In this document: piece by piece, positions 15,067 to 21,829 of the stretch
Position numbering within the stretch: the first letter of the stretch is position 1
Layout of the letters: each line of letters opens with the position of its first letter
Origin: JBDSKH01 sp035495435
GTDB lineage: Bacteria; Actinomycetota; Actinomycetes; Actinomycetales; Microbacteriaceae
Length of the DNA stretch: 33,996 nt
Reading direction: 5' to 3'
NCBI GenBank assembly: GCA_035495435.1
Contig: DATJFV010000025.1
Span: 1 to 33,996, forward strand
Made by a program: the position numbers and the translations under genes
The notes under the pieces: generated by a model
What the model was told of the DNA's origin: nothing
Seen by the model: the letters and a program-made list of their open reading frames with translations, nothing else
Database searches by the model: none

Positions 15067-15471
15067 TCAGATGCCGGATGCTGCGGGCAGCTCGCGCAGG
15101 TCGGGTGCGACGAAGCGAGCGCGGGCTTCGCGACTGGTGAGCAGTGCGTCGCTGTAGTAGTCGCTCAGAACGTCGCGGCGCAGCAACTCGGGATGGGCGA
15201 CGAGGAACTCGGCAAAGGTTCCGGTGAATCCGGCACGGGCGGCGACGATGATCTGCACCCAAGCGGTGGTGCGGGTGTCGTGGTATTTGCCCGAGTCGCC
15301 GGCCATGGCGATGATGCCGGTGCGCACGAACTCGAGGGTCTCGGCGAGGGGTGCGCGGGCGGCTTTCACGAAGACGACGTGCAGGTGCTCTTCGTGCGGG
15401 AACCCGGGCAGCGTGTTGGTGGCGAACCGGTGCAGCAAGGCGTCGTCGTCGATGTCGGGATGGTCGTGCAT
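15067..15471 (-). CDS. Conserved protein of unknown function with HEEH and KYH motifs
   Basis: This 134-aa, probably cytoplasmic, all-helical protein shows conserved-looking segments: FPHEEHLHVVF, PLAETLEFVRTGI, SGKYHDTRTTAWV and a C-terminal LSDYYSDALLTSREARARFVAPD. I know similar uncharacterised proteins with FxHxDHL ... GKYHxT ... W ... YYxxxxLxSxxAR patterns. The conserved His residues might bind a metal, but no activity is known to me. GGAG lies 5 bases upstream of the ATG, and TAGGCT at 15526-15521 (minus) could be its -10. It converges on the MFS gene. Confidence 0.65.
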   Translation of the reverse strand: MHDHPDIDDDALLHRFATNTLPGFPHEEHLHVVFVKAARAPLAETLEFVRTGIIAMAGDSGKYHDTRTTAWVQIIVAARAGFTGTFAEFLVAHPELLRRDVLSDYYSDALLTSREARARFVAPDLRELPAASGI

Positions 15472-15523
15472 CGAAGCTCCCGGGTCTGCGTGTGCCGCGC
15501 ATTCGGCGGCGCGGCCCGCCAGC

Positions 15524-15967
15524 CTAGCCGTCGAAGACGGTGCGCGACACCGCGGTCGCGTCGATGCGCATCCCGTCGGGGACGAAGAGCGTCACGACGG
15601 GTGGTCGCCAGATCGCCGACACGGTGACGCGTGCGCTCTTGCCGTCGGGGGTCGTGGCTTCGTCGAGCGAGAGCGACTCGAACGTGTCGGTCGGAATGCC
15701 GGCGAGGTAGTCGCGCACCGACGCGCGGATCTGCGCGGCCTGGAGCTCGACCCGCGGACCCTGCGGGGTGACGGACACGTCGGAGAGGTCAAACGATTCC
15801 GCGCCGACCAGTGCGGCGCCGTCGGCGAGGGTGAAGAGCCTCTTGCGTTCCAGGTAGAGCGAGGTGGCCGACGCGACCAGCAGGGTGACGAGCAGGGCGA
15901 GGGCGCTGTAGAAGCAGATCAGCGGAAGGATCGACCCGTCCTCGTCGCGCAGCCGGGGTGGGATCAC
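15524..15967 (-). CDS. TadG-like pilus assembly protein
   Basis: This 147-aa protein has a short charged N-terminus, then DEDGSILPLICFYSALALLVTLLVASATSLYLERKRL, a hydrophobic prepilin-like helix followed by LFTLADGAALVGAESF. That is the pattern of Flp-pilus TadG/TadE-like minor proteins of actinobacteria. The rest is an extracytoplasmic domain of about 95 residues. GTG start at 15967 overlaps the upstream stop as GTGA. It is the last gene of the tad locus. Confidence 0.75.
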   Translation of the reverse strand: MIPPRLRDEDGSILPLICFYSALALLVTLLVASATSLYLERKRLFTLADGAALVGAESFDLSDVSVTPQGPRVELQAAQIRASVRDYLAGIPTDTFESLSLDEATTPDGKSARVTVSAIWRPPVVTLFVPDGMRIDATAVSRTVFDG

Positions 15968-16416
15968 TGTGCGCCCCAGAAGCGCGAGACCTGTTCGGTT
16001 GCGGTGGCCTCGACCGGCAGCCCGGCGGGCAGCCCCAGGTTGAGGAACGGAGGCATCAGCGGCAGCGGCACTGTGGTGCGAACCGTGATGGTGACGAACC
16101 CGCGTCGCGTGAGACAAGCCGTGGGCGCTGGGCGGCAAGTGACCTGCACGATGGCGGCCCCGGCATCCACCCCGTAGTCGGCGAGCGTGACCTCGATCGC
16201 GTCGGCGGTCGCCGCGCGCGCCTGCGCGATCGAGGCGGACTGCACGAACACGCGCGTCGCCTGTCGCGCGGCTCCTTCGACCGCGAGGCTCGCGGCCTGC
16301 AGGGTGGAGAGCGCGACGACGAGGTAGACGATCGGCACCAGCAGCACGAGGCCGGCGGTGATGAACTCGAGCGACGCGGAGCCGCTCTCGTCAGTCCAGC
16401 GTCTCGACTGCAGCAT
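15964..16416 (-). CDS. TadE-like pilus minor pilin
   Basis: The 150-aa protein has a TadE-type prepilin segment, DESGSASLEFITAGLVLLVPIVYLVVALSTL (about residues 9-38), with the Glu typical at position +5 or so after the Gly. A short extracytoplasmic domain follows with a Cys pair (VTCRPAPTAC). A GGAGG site lies 9 bases before the ATG, inside the end of the upstream gene, which overlaps by 26 bases. Minor pilins of this type are exported and processed by a TadV-like peptidase and are needed for Flp pilus assembly; no peptidase gene lies in the window. Confidence 0.8.
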   Translation of the reverse strand: MLQSRRWTDESGSASLEFITAGLVLLVPIVYLVVALSTLQAASLAVEGAARQATRVFVQSASIAQARAATADAIEVTLADYGVDAGAAIVQVTCRPAPTACLTRRGFVTITVRTTVPLPLMPPFLNLGLPAGLPVEATATEQVSRFWGAQ

Positions 16417-16780
16417 GGCCCGACACCTCCAGCGCTCCCCCGATGCCCAGCAGACCGATCACCGGCAGCGTCGTGCGTACGGTGACCGTGATGGCCGGGT
16501 GGCCGCGCCAGGTTCCGGATGTCGCGGTCACCTCCTGCGCGTACCCGTCGCCGAGGGCGGCGGCAATGAGCGCGTGGCAGCGCTCGATGCCGTCGGTGCG
16601 GGTGTTGTCGGCGAGCGCCGCGAACCGAGCCCCCTCGGATGCCGCGTCGAGCACCGTGTTGCGCACATGAAGAGCCAGCGCGAGCTGCAGGACAGAGACG
16701 GTCAGCAACGTGAGGATGGCGCCGACGAGGGCGAACTCGGCCACCGCCGAACCCCGCTCGTCGCGCAGCGTCGCAGTCAC
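16391..16780 (-). CDS. TadE-like pilus minor pilin
   Basis: This 129-aa protein begins with RDERGSAVAEFALVGAILTLLTVSVLQLALALHVRN, a clear TadE domain (prepilin Gly-Ser, Glu, hydrophobic helix), followed by TVLDAASEGARFAA, the usual continuation of the family. It then has about 70 extracytoplasmic residues. The GTG start at 16780 directly follows the TAA of the pilin gene. It is the second gene of the pilin-tadE-tadE-tadG run. Confidence 0.83.
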   Translation of the reverse strand: MTATLRDERGSAVAEFALVGAILTLLTVSVLQLALALHVRNTVLDAASEGARFAALADNTRTDGIERCHALIAAALGDGYAQEVTATSGTWRGHPAITVTVRTTLPVIGLLGIGGALEVSGHAAVETLD

Positions 16781-16960
16781 TTAGAGCCCGGTGACCTTGG
16801 AGATCGCGTTGGAGAAGATCTCGCTCAGCGCAGGGCCGGCGAGACCCCAGATGAGGATCACCAAGCCAGCAGTCATGAGAGTGATGAGGACCCAGCCGGG
16901 GACGTCTCCCGTCTCCTGCCGGACGAGGTTGTCGAGGTGGACCCGGAGGTTGCGCAGCAT
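16781..16960 (-). CDS. Small Flp-type pilin
   Basis: This 59-aa protein has a charged N-terminus (MLRNLRVHLDNLVRQETGD), a single hydrophobic helix (VPGWVLITLMTAGLVILIW) and a short tail (GPALSEIFSNAISKVTGL). Size, hydrophobic profile and position directly before two tadE genes fit the major Flp pilin of an actinobacterial tad locus. It lacks the classic G-xxxxEY cleavage site; the VPGWVLITLMTAGLV block replaces it, a form I associate with Microbacteriaceae and close relatives. No strong ribosome-binding site is visible before the ATG. It would normally follow tadC, but a foreign-looking cassette lies between them. Confidence 0.75.
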   Translation of the reverse strand: MLRNLRVHLDNLVRQETGDVPGWVLITLMTAGLVILIWGLAGPALSEIFSNAISKVTGL

Positions 16961-17040
16961 GCGGGAAGCGTCTCAAAGATCGCCGTCTGGCCGTCGAAAG
17001 CATCCACAGGTGAGCGGCAGTGACCAGCGACCTGGGATGG

Positions 17041-17421
17041 CTAGGGCGACGACCTGATCAGCGCGTGCTCAACTGCGGTCGTGATCTCGTTGAAGCGGCG
17101 CTGATACGCCGGAGCCACACGGCCGAGGCGAACGAGGTAAGGCCCCTCGTCGGAGCGGAATTCGATCCTCACCAGACGCTCCGTCCGCAAATCGGTCACC
17201 GACACGTCAGCGAGAAGAGGAAGGTGTTTGTAGGCATTGGGCGTCCATAACCCCCAGATGCGAACCCACGTCGCCGAACCCAGACGGAACTGCAGCCAGG
17301 ACCCGGCGTCACGGCGCTCACCTTTGATGGCGACCAGGGCGCCGGCGATCGCCTCGCGCGCGTCATCTACCGACCGCGCTGTGGTCAATTCGACGGTTGA
17401 TGCGATGGGCTGCAGAGCCAC
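17041..17421 (-). CDS. Hypothetical 126-aa protein
   Basis: I do not recognise this protein. It begins with a helix (VDDAREAIAGALVAIKGERR) followed by a run of likely beta-strands (GSWLQFRLGSATWVRIWGLW, LPLLADVSVTDLRTERLVRIEFRSDEGPYLVRLG) and ends with a helix (YQRRFNEITTAVEHALI). It has no signal peptide or membrane helix. The GTG start at 17421 has GGAGG 7 bases upstream, inside the preceding 28-codon frame. It lies in a lower-G+C cassette that separates the Flp pilin from tadC. Confidence 0.6.
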   Translation of the reverse strand: MALQPIASTVELTTARSVDDAREAIAGALVAIKGERRDAGSWLQFRLGSATWVRIWGLWTPNAYKHLPLLADVSVTDLRTERLVRIEFRSDEGPYLVRLGRVAPAYQRRFNEITTAVEHALIRSSP

Positions 17422-17424
17422 GTA

Positions 17425-17511
17425 TCAGCCTCCGCCCCAGACGAGCCAGGACGCGAAGCCGAACGCGCCCGGCGAGATGCGACGCTCTTGTTGCCGAGAA
17501 TTCGTCGTCAC
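17425..17511 (-). CDS. 28-aa micro-ORF with aromatic/Gly C-terminus
   Basis: The frame reads MTTNSRQQERRISPGAFGF and continues ASWLVWGGG before TGA. The GTG at 17511 sits 7 bases behind TAGGTT (17524-17519, minus), the same leaderless arrangement as larger genes in the window. Its stop lies 3 bases before the GTG of the 126-aa gene, whose GGAGG site is embedded in the WGGG codons. It may be a small membrane-interacting peptide or simply a leader that couples translation. Confidence rests on promoter spacing, not on homology. Confidence 0.45.
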   Translation of the reverse strand: MTTNSRQQERRISPGAFGFASWLVWGGG

Positions 17512-17577
17512 GAGGCTCAACCTAGTACGAGCATGAGGCCCATACCGGCGGAGTCCTGAAACCAATATGTTCGGCGT

Positions 17578-18213
17578 ATGGCTCACGAAGATGACGACTT
17601 CACACCTTGGACATCGGCCGGTGCCGATCGACTTCGGGCCGAGGCGAGAAGCGCAGCGGCGGCGTTGATCGAACACGCCGAGACAGTTGCAGCGCTTGGC
17701 GAACACGACTTTGTAGAACTCGTTGCGGCCGGTGGTCGCCTGATGCCCTTCCTTCTGGCCCTCTCCGATGCTCAGTTCGCCTACACGGGAAACGGTGGTC
17801 CTCTCGGCCCCCTTCGCGCGTGGAACAGAAATGAGGATGAAGACGAGGGCGGCGAACCGTGGCACGGAACGGCGCTTTCCGTGCTGCAGAGGACTGACTA
17901 TCGCGTCATAGATGAGAGTGCGGTCATCCAGGCGGGACGCGCGGCCTACAGAGAGGCGTGGCCGGATGACACAGCCGACGATGCGGTCGCGGACGTGACC
18001 GGCATCGGGCGGGCGTTGTACCAGATCGCCCATGCCTCAGGATCATGGTCATCCATCGACGACGTCGCTGGAATCGAGATCGCTGGTCGAGCGATCTTGG
18101 CTGTCTCGACCGATGAACTGCTCGGAAGCAACGTCGACGACTGGCCCGAGGACTTGTTCGATCACGACGTAACTCGGGTCATGTACCGGCAGGACGACGT
18201 GTATCTCCCGTGA
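17578..18213 (+). CDS. Hypothetical acidic 211-aa protein
   Basis: I do not recognise this protein. It is strongly acidic and mostly helical at the start (GADRLRAEARSAAAALIEHAETVAALGEHDFVELVAAGGRL). An acidic loop (RNEDEDEGGEPWHGT) is followed by a second helical part and the C-terminus DLFDHDVTRVMYRQDDVYLP. No signal peptide or membrane helix is present. The ATG at 17578 follows TATGTT by 6 bases, again leaderless. Base composition is clearly less G+C-rich than the neighbours. It diverges from the 28-aa/126-aa pair and ends 14 bases from the convergent tadC. An immunity- or chaperone-like role would be speculation. Confidence 0.6.
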   Translation: MAHEDDDFTPWTSAGADRLRAEARSAAAALIEHAETVAALGEHDFVELVAAGGRLMPFLLALSDAQFAYTGNGGPLGPLRAWNRNEDEDEGGEPWHGTALSVLQRTDYRVIDESAVIQAGRAAYREAWPDDTADDAVADVTGIGRALYQIAHASGSWSSIDDVAGIEIAGRAILAVSTDELLGSNVDDWPEDLFDHDVTRVMYRQDDVYLP

Positions 18214-18227
18214 CGAGGTACCAGAAC

Positions 18228-19157
18228 TCAGAACCCCAACCGCAGCACCAGCAGTCCCGGAAAGATCGCGAACGCGATCGTCACCGGCAACACCCCGAAC
18301 ACCAGCGGCACGAGCATTGCCACCTCTTTGCGCCCGGCGGCTTCGAGCAGTCGGCGTTTCGCTTCGTCGCGGGAGTCGTGCGCCTGCGCGCGAAACACTC
18401 CCGCGAGGGGTGTGCCGCGCTCGAGGGCTCCGAGAAGTTGATCCACGGTGCGGGTGAGCGCGGGCAACCCGATCGACGCGGCGCACTGCCCGAGGGCGTC
18501 GGGCAGCGGCGTTCCGGTGTTGACGTCGCCGACGACGCGGCCGAACTCGCGGGCGAGCTCACCCGTTCCGGTGCGGGCCACGCGGCGCAGTGCATCGAGC
18601 ACGCCCTCCCCCGCCGAGAGCGCGAGGGCGAGGAACTCGAGCACCGTTGGCAGCTCGGCCGCGATCCTGCGCTGTCGTGCACGGGCTGCCCGCGCCAGCA
18701 GCTGATCGGGCAGAACTACCCCGACGGCGAAACCGAAGACTGCGATTCCGGCAAGGACGAGCGCGGATGCCGGGGTCGCCTGGGCGAGAACGGCCGAGAC
18801 CGCGATTCCCGCCGCGCCACCTGCGACACCGGAGAGCAGCTGACGGGCCCGGAACGCGTCGACGGTCATCAGCGAACCGGCCTGGCGCAACCGCCGCGCC
18901 ACCGCGTCATCGCCCCCGAACACATACGAGAGCGCATCGCCGGCGCGGGCGACCCAGGGCGCCGCGATCCCGAGTGCCAGCGAAGCAGGCTCGGCGGGCC
19001 GCCGGCGGACGACCTCGCGTGCTTCGGGCGACAGATCCGTCACATAGTGCGCGACCCGCGTGGTCACCTTCGGAGCACCCACCCGCGGAATCAGTGCCAC
19101 AAGAGTCCACAGCCCCAGCCCGAGCGAGATACCGAGCACGACCGCCCACCCCGTCAC
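18228..19157 (-). CDS. tadC: Tad pilus membrane protein TadC (type II secretion F domain)
   Basis: The 309-aa protein has an N-terminal transmembrane helix, a cytoplasmic stretch (about 30-95), two central transmembrane helices (about 100-140) and a T2SS-F domain. The domain carries RIAAELPTVLEFLALALSAGEGVLDALRRVA and the repeat-like GALERGTPLAGVFRAQAHDSRDEAKRRLLE, and the protein ends with a membrane helix. With TadB it forms the inner-membrane platform for Flp pilus assembly. The GTG start at 19157 overlaps the tadB stop as GTGA. The pilin genes that normally follow are displaced by 1.2 kb. Confidence 0.85.
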   Translation of the reverse strand: MTGWAVVLGISLGLGLWTLVALIPRVGAPKVTTRVAHYVTDLSPEAREVVRRRPAEPASLALGIAAPWVARAGDALSYVFGGDDAVARRLRQAGSLMTVDAFRARQLLSGVAGGAAGIAVSAVLAQATPASALVLAGIAVFGFAVGVVLPDQLLARAARARQRRIAAELPTVLEFLALALSAGEGVLDALRRVARTGTGELAREFGRVVGDVNTGTPLPDALGQCAASIGLPALTRTVDQLLGALERGTPLAGVFRAQAHDSRDEAKRRLLEAAGRKEVAMLVPLVFGVLPVTIAFAIFPGLLVLRLGF

Positions 19158-20014
19158 GCGAACCACCTGCGCTCTTCGGGCAGTCGGCCGAGCGCGATCA
19201 TCACCCGGTAGGCGACCACCGTCACGGCGAACCCGATGCCGAGCAGGGTCATGCCGGCCGGCGAGTTGTAGGCGGCCGCCGCCTCGGCACGCGAGCCCAG
19301 CAGGGCAAGGACCAGCCACGGTGCGGCGACCCCCAGCCGTGCGGCGTGCACCACCCAGGACTGGCGCGCCTCGACCTCGGCACGCACGGCGGCCTCCTCA
19401 CGAAGCGCCGCCGCGAGTGCGCGCAGCACCGACGGCAGCTCGGTGCCACCGACTTCACGGGTCATGCGCAGCGTCTCGGCGATGCGGTCAGCAACCGGGT
19501 CGGCGAGTCGATCCTTGAGTTCGTCGAGGGCGACACCCATCGTTCCGGTGACGGTCACGGTGCGCGCGAACTCCCGGAACCCGCCGCGCAACTCGCTCGG
19601 ACCCACCTCGGCAAGTTCGGATACAGCATCCGCCAGCGACTGTCCCGACCGAACCGCGGAAACCAGGTGGTCGACCAGGTCGGGCCAGGCGGCACGCAGC
19701 AGCCGCCGGCGCGCTCGGCCCCGCGACGTGACAACAGTTGCGGGAAGCAGCGCCCCGACCACCCCGGCGGCAACGGCGACCGCAATGACCGGCACGACCG
19801 CGGCCACGGCACCGCCGACCGCCACCCCGCCGATCGCGCTCACCACGACGAACACCGGCGGCGGCACGCGCTCCAGCCCGGCGCGAGCCAGCCACCCCTG
19901 CATGCGTTCGTGCGCACCCAGGCCCCGCCCGCCGTCGGAAGCGACGGGCCACAACCGCGGGGAGGCGATCAGGACGAGACCGGTGCCCAGCAGCAGACCC
20001 AACGCAAGTGTCAC
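19154..20014 (-). CDS. tadB: Tad pilus membrane protein TadB (type II secretion F domain)
   Basis: This 286-aa protein has transmembrane helices near the N-terminus and around residues 50-90, then a T2SS-F domain (AAWPDLVDHLVSAVRSGQSLADAVSELAEVGP, GVALDELKDRLADPVADRIAETLRMTREVGGTELPSVLRALAAALREE). Two C-terminal transmembrane helices follow. It is the usual partner of TadC on the cytoplasmic membrane and would contact the TadA ATPase. GTG start at 20014, overlapping the tadA stop; the stop overlaps the tadC start. Confidence 0.85.
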   Translation of the reverse strand: MTLALGLLLGTGLVLIASPRLWPVASDGGRGLGAHERMQGWLARAGLERVPPPVFVVVSAIGGVAVGGAVAAVVPVIAVAVAAGVVGALLPATVVTSRGRARRRLLRAAWPDLVDHLVSAVRSGQSLADAVSELAEVGPSELRGGFREFARTVTVTGTMGVALDELKDRLADPVADRIAETLRMTREVGGTELPSVLRALAAALREEAAVRAEVEARQSWVVHAARLGVAAPWLVLALLGSRAEAAAAYNSPAGMTLLGIGFAVTVVAYRVMIALGRLPEERRWFA

Positions 20015-21231
20015 GCGGTGGCCTCCATCGCATCCGGAACCGGGGACAGCACGCGCCGCCCGCGCGAGGGAAGCGACCCCGTCGCCTGCAGCAGCCCGTC
20101 ACGCAGCTCGAACACCCGCGCCGCCGCGACCGTGCCGCCCACCACCTCGCCCGTCGGAGTCACGATCTCGACCACCCTGCGGTGCCCCGACGGCCGCAGT
20201 TCGGCGTGCACCACGACGTCGATGCTCGAGGCGACCGCGGGCAGCACGAACGACGAGTCGATGTTGCGCCCTGCCAGCAGCGGCAGCGTCGACAGCTTCG
20301 CGAGCGCATCGTGTGCGCTGTTGGCGTGGATCGAGCACATGCCGGGCAACCCGGAGTTGAGCGCGATGAGCAGATCGAGCGACTCGGCTTCGCGCACCTC
20401 GCCGACGACAAGCCGGTCGGGCCGCATGCGCAGCGCCTCTTTGATCAGCCGGCGCAGCGTGACCTCGCCGGTGCCCTCGAGGCTTTGCTGGCGGCACTGC
20501 AGTGCGACCCAGTCAGGCGCTGTGAGGGCGAGCTCGAACGTCTCCTCCACCGTGATCACGCGGTCGGTGGGCGGCGCCGACCCGAGCAGAGCGCCCAGCA
20601 GGGTTGTCTTGCCGCTCTGCGTCGCCCCCGACACCAGGATGTTCTGCCCTGCCCGCACGCAGTGCTCGAGATAGTCGGCGGCGAGCTGCGGCAGCGAGCC
20701 GAGACGCACCAGATCGGTCAGCCCCCGCATCCCGCGCCGGAATTTGCGGATGTTGACTGACCAGTGCCGCCGGGTGATGTCGGGGATGACCACATGCAGT
20801 CGCGAGCCGTCGGGCAGCGAGGCGTCGACGAACGGTGTCGACAAGTCGACGCGGCGCCCGGTGGACTGCAGCATGCGCTCGACCAGGTCACGCACCTGCT
20901 GCTCGGTCAGCTCCAGCGGCACCCGCTCGGAGTTGCCGCCACGGGCGACGAAGATGCGGTTCGGGGCGTTGAGCCAGATCTCTTCGACACTGGGATCGTC
21001 GAGAAGCGGCTGCAACGCCCCGAACCCGGTGAGCGCCGCGACGACCTGGCGGATCGTGTCCGCCTCGTCGGCGAGCATCGGCGAAAGGCCACCGAGAGCT
21101 CGCTCGCTGTACCGCCGCACCTCGTCGACGACGAGTCGTTCGACGAGGCCCGGCGACTGCGCGGCATCGACCCCCTCAGACCGAATTCGCTTGCGCACGG
21201 CTTCGGCGATGAGAGGGACGGGACTGCTCAC
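20011..21231 (-). CDS. tadA: Tad pilus assembly ATPase TadA/CpaF
   Basis: The 406-aa ATPase belongs to the VirB11/CpaF secretion ATPase family and powers Flp pilus assembly. The N-terminal domain contains GFGALQPLLDDPSVEEIWLNAPNRIFVARGG. The C-terminal domain has Walker A GATQSGKTT (near residue 201), Walker B RLVVGEVREAESLDLLIALNSGLPG (near 270) and the His box MCSIHANSAHDAL. I chose the GTG at 21231; an ATG at 21288 is in frame but has no better signal. It is the first tad gene in the window and no TadZ/CpaE-like gene is present upstream, where a tRNA gene lies instead. Confidence 0.93.
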   Translation of the reverse strand: MSSPVPLIAEAVRKRIRSEGVDAAQSPGLVERLVVDEVRRYSERALGGLSPMLADEADTIRQVVAALTGFGALQPLLDDPSVEEIWLNAPNRIFVARGGNSERVPLELTEQQVRDLVERMLQSTGRRVDLSTPFVDASLPDGSRLHVVIPDITRRHWSVNIRKFRRGMRGLTDLVRLGSLPQLAADYLEHCVRAGQNILVSGATQSGKTTLLGALLGSAPPTDRVITVEETFELALTAPDWVALQCRQQSLEGTGEVTLRRLIKEALRMRPDRLVVGEVREAESLDLLIALNSGLPGMCSIHANSAHDALAKLSTLPLLAGRNIDSSFVLPAVASSIDVVVHAELRPSGHRRVVEIVTPTGEVVGGTVAAARVFELRDGLLQATGSLPSRGRRVLSPVPDAMEATA

Positions 21232-21303
21232 GCAAGCGATGGTGCCGGATGCCGCGCCCGCCCCGCCGAGACTGTCCACAGCCCCCATAGACTTGCTGCG
21301 CCC

Positions 21304-21385
21304 GCGGGAGTGGTGAAACTGGCAGACACGCAGGATTTAGGTTCCTGTGCCGAAAGGCGTGTGGGTTCGAGTCCCACCTTCCGCA
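21304..21385 (+). tRNA. tRNA-Leu (anticodon UAG)
   Basis: The 82-base sequence folds as a class II tRNA. The acceptor GCGGGAG pairs with CTTCCGC (one G-U), the anticodon stem is CAGGA/TCCTG with loop TTTAGGT (anticodon TAG, reading CUN codons), a long variable arm contains CCGAAAGG, and the T-loop is GGTTCGAGTCC. The discriminator is A and the CCA is not encoded. It ends 1 base before the stop of the convergent small gene. Confidence 0.95.
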
Positions 21386-21386
21386 C

Positions 21387-21713
21387 TCACGTTCCGTTGA
21401 TTCCGCCGGGCCGGGCCTGACGAGCAAGCCAGTGCTTGTGCGCCCGCTCGGTCGCACCTCGCAGCGTGCGGAAGTATCCGATCAGCTGCCGCTGGGACGC
21501 CTCCTGCTCGCCGGTCACCGCCCGGTACCCGCGCTCGCCGCCGATCTCGAGCAGCCGGATGATCGCGTACCGGTCGCCGTACTGCGCCACCAGCCACCAC
21601 TGGCCCGGTTCGACCTCGACGGCCGAGTTCAGCGGATGCCACCCCGACCGGTACGTGGAGCGCGCGCGAGACACCGCCGCGACACCGTCGCGTTCGTGAT
21701 GCTGCATCGCCAT
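21387..21713 (-). CDS. Small conserved protein of unknown function
   Basis: This 108-aa soluble protein has a beta-rich centre (VEVEPGQWWLVAQYGDRYAIIRLLEIGGERGYRAVT) and a helical C-terminal part (QRQLIGYFRTLRGATERAHKHWLARQAR). I do not assign a function. The ATG at 21713 was chosen because a GAGGG sequence lies about 6 bases upstream; a second Met two codons later is also possible. It shares the 116-base intergenic region with the divergent mntH. Confidence 0.6.
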   Translation of the reverse strand: MAMQHHERDGVAAVSRARSTYRSGWHPLNSAVEVEPGQWWLVAQYGDRYAIIRLLEIGGERGYRAVTGEQEASQRQLIGYFRTLRGATERAHKHWLARQARPGGINGT

Positions 21714-21788
21714 GGCCGACCCTCGCTGTGTCGGCAGCCGGCCCTGCTCGCCCCCGATCGTACCCGCGCGGTCCGACCCCGAAGTGCT

Positions 21789-21809
21789 AGTTTCGGCTAA
21801 CCGAAAACT
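21789..21809. promoter_or_regulatory. Palindromic operator before mntH, probable MntR/DtxR-family site
   Basis: TTTCGG (21791-21796) and CCGAAA (21801-21806) form a perfect inverted repeat around CTAA, with the outer AG...CT also symmetric apart from one extra A. TAGTTT (21788-21793) could be the -10 of mntH, so a protein bound here would cover the promoter. Symmetry, length and a CTAA centre resemble DtxR/MntR-family sites, and a repressor of that family is encoded at 24218-24910. The link between the two is inferred. Confidence 0.6.
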
Positions 21810-21829
21810 GCACCGAACAGGGCGAGGCG

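Noticed and set aside
18590..20674. Plus-strand open frame of 694 codons
   Set aside because: It runs antisense through tadC, tadB and tadA, whose overlapping starts and motifs are clear. The translated product is Arg/Pro/Ala low complexity.
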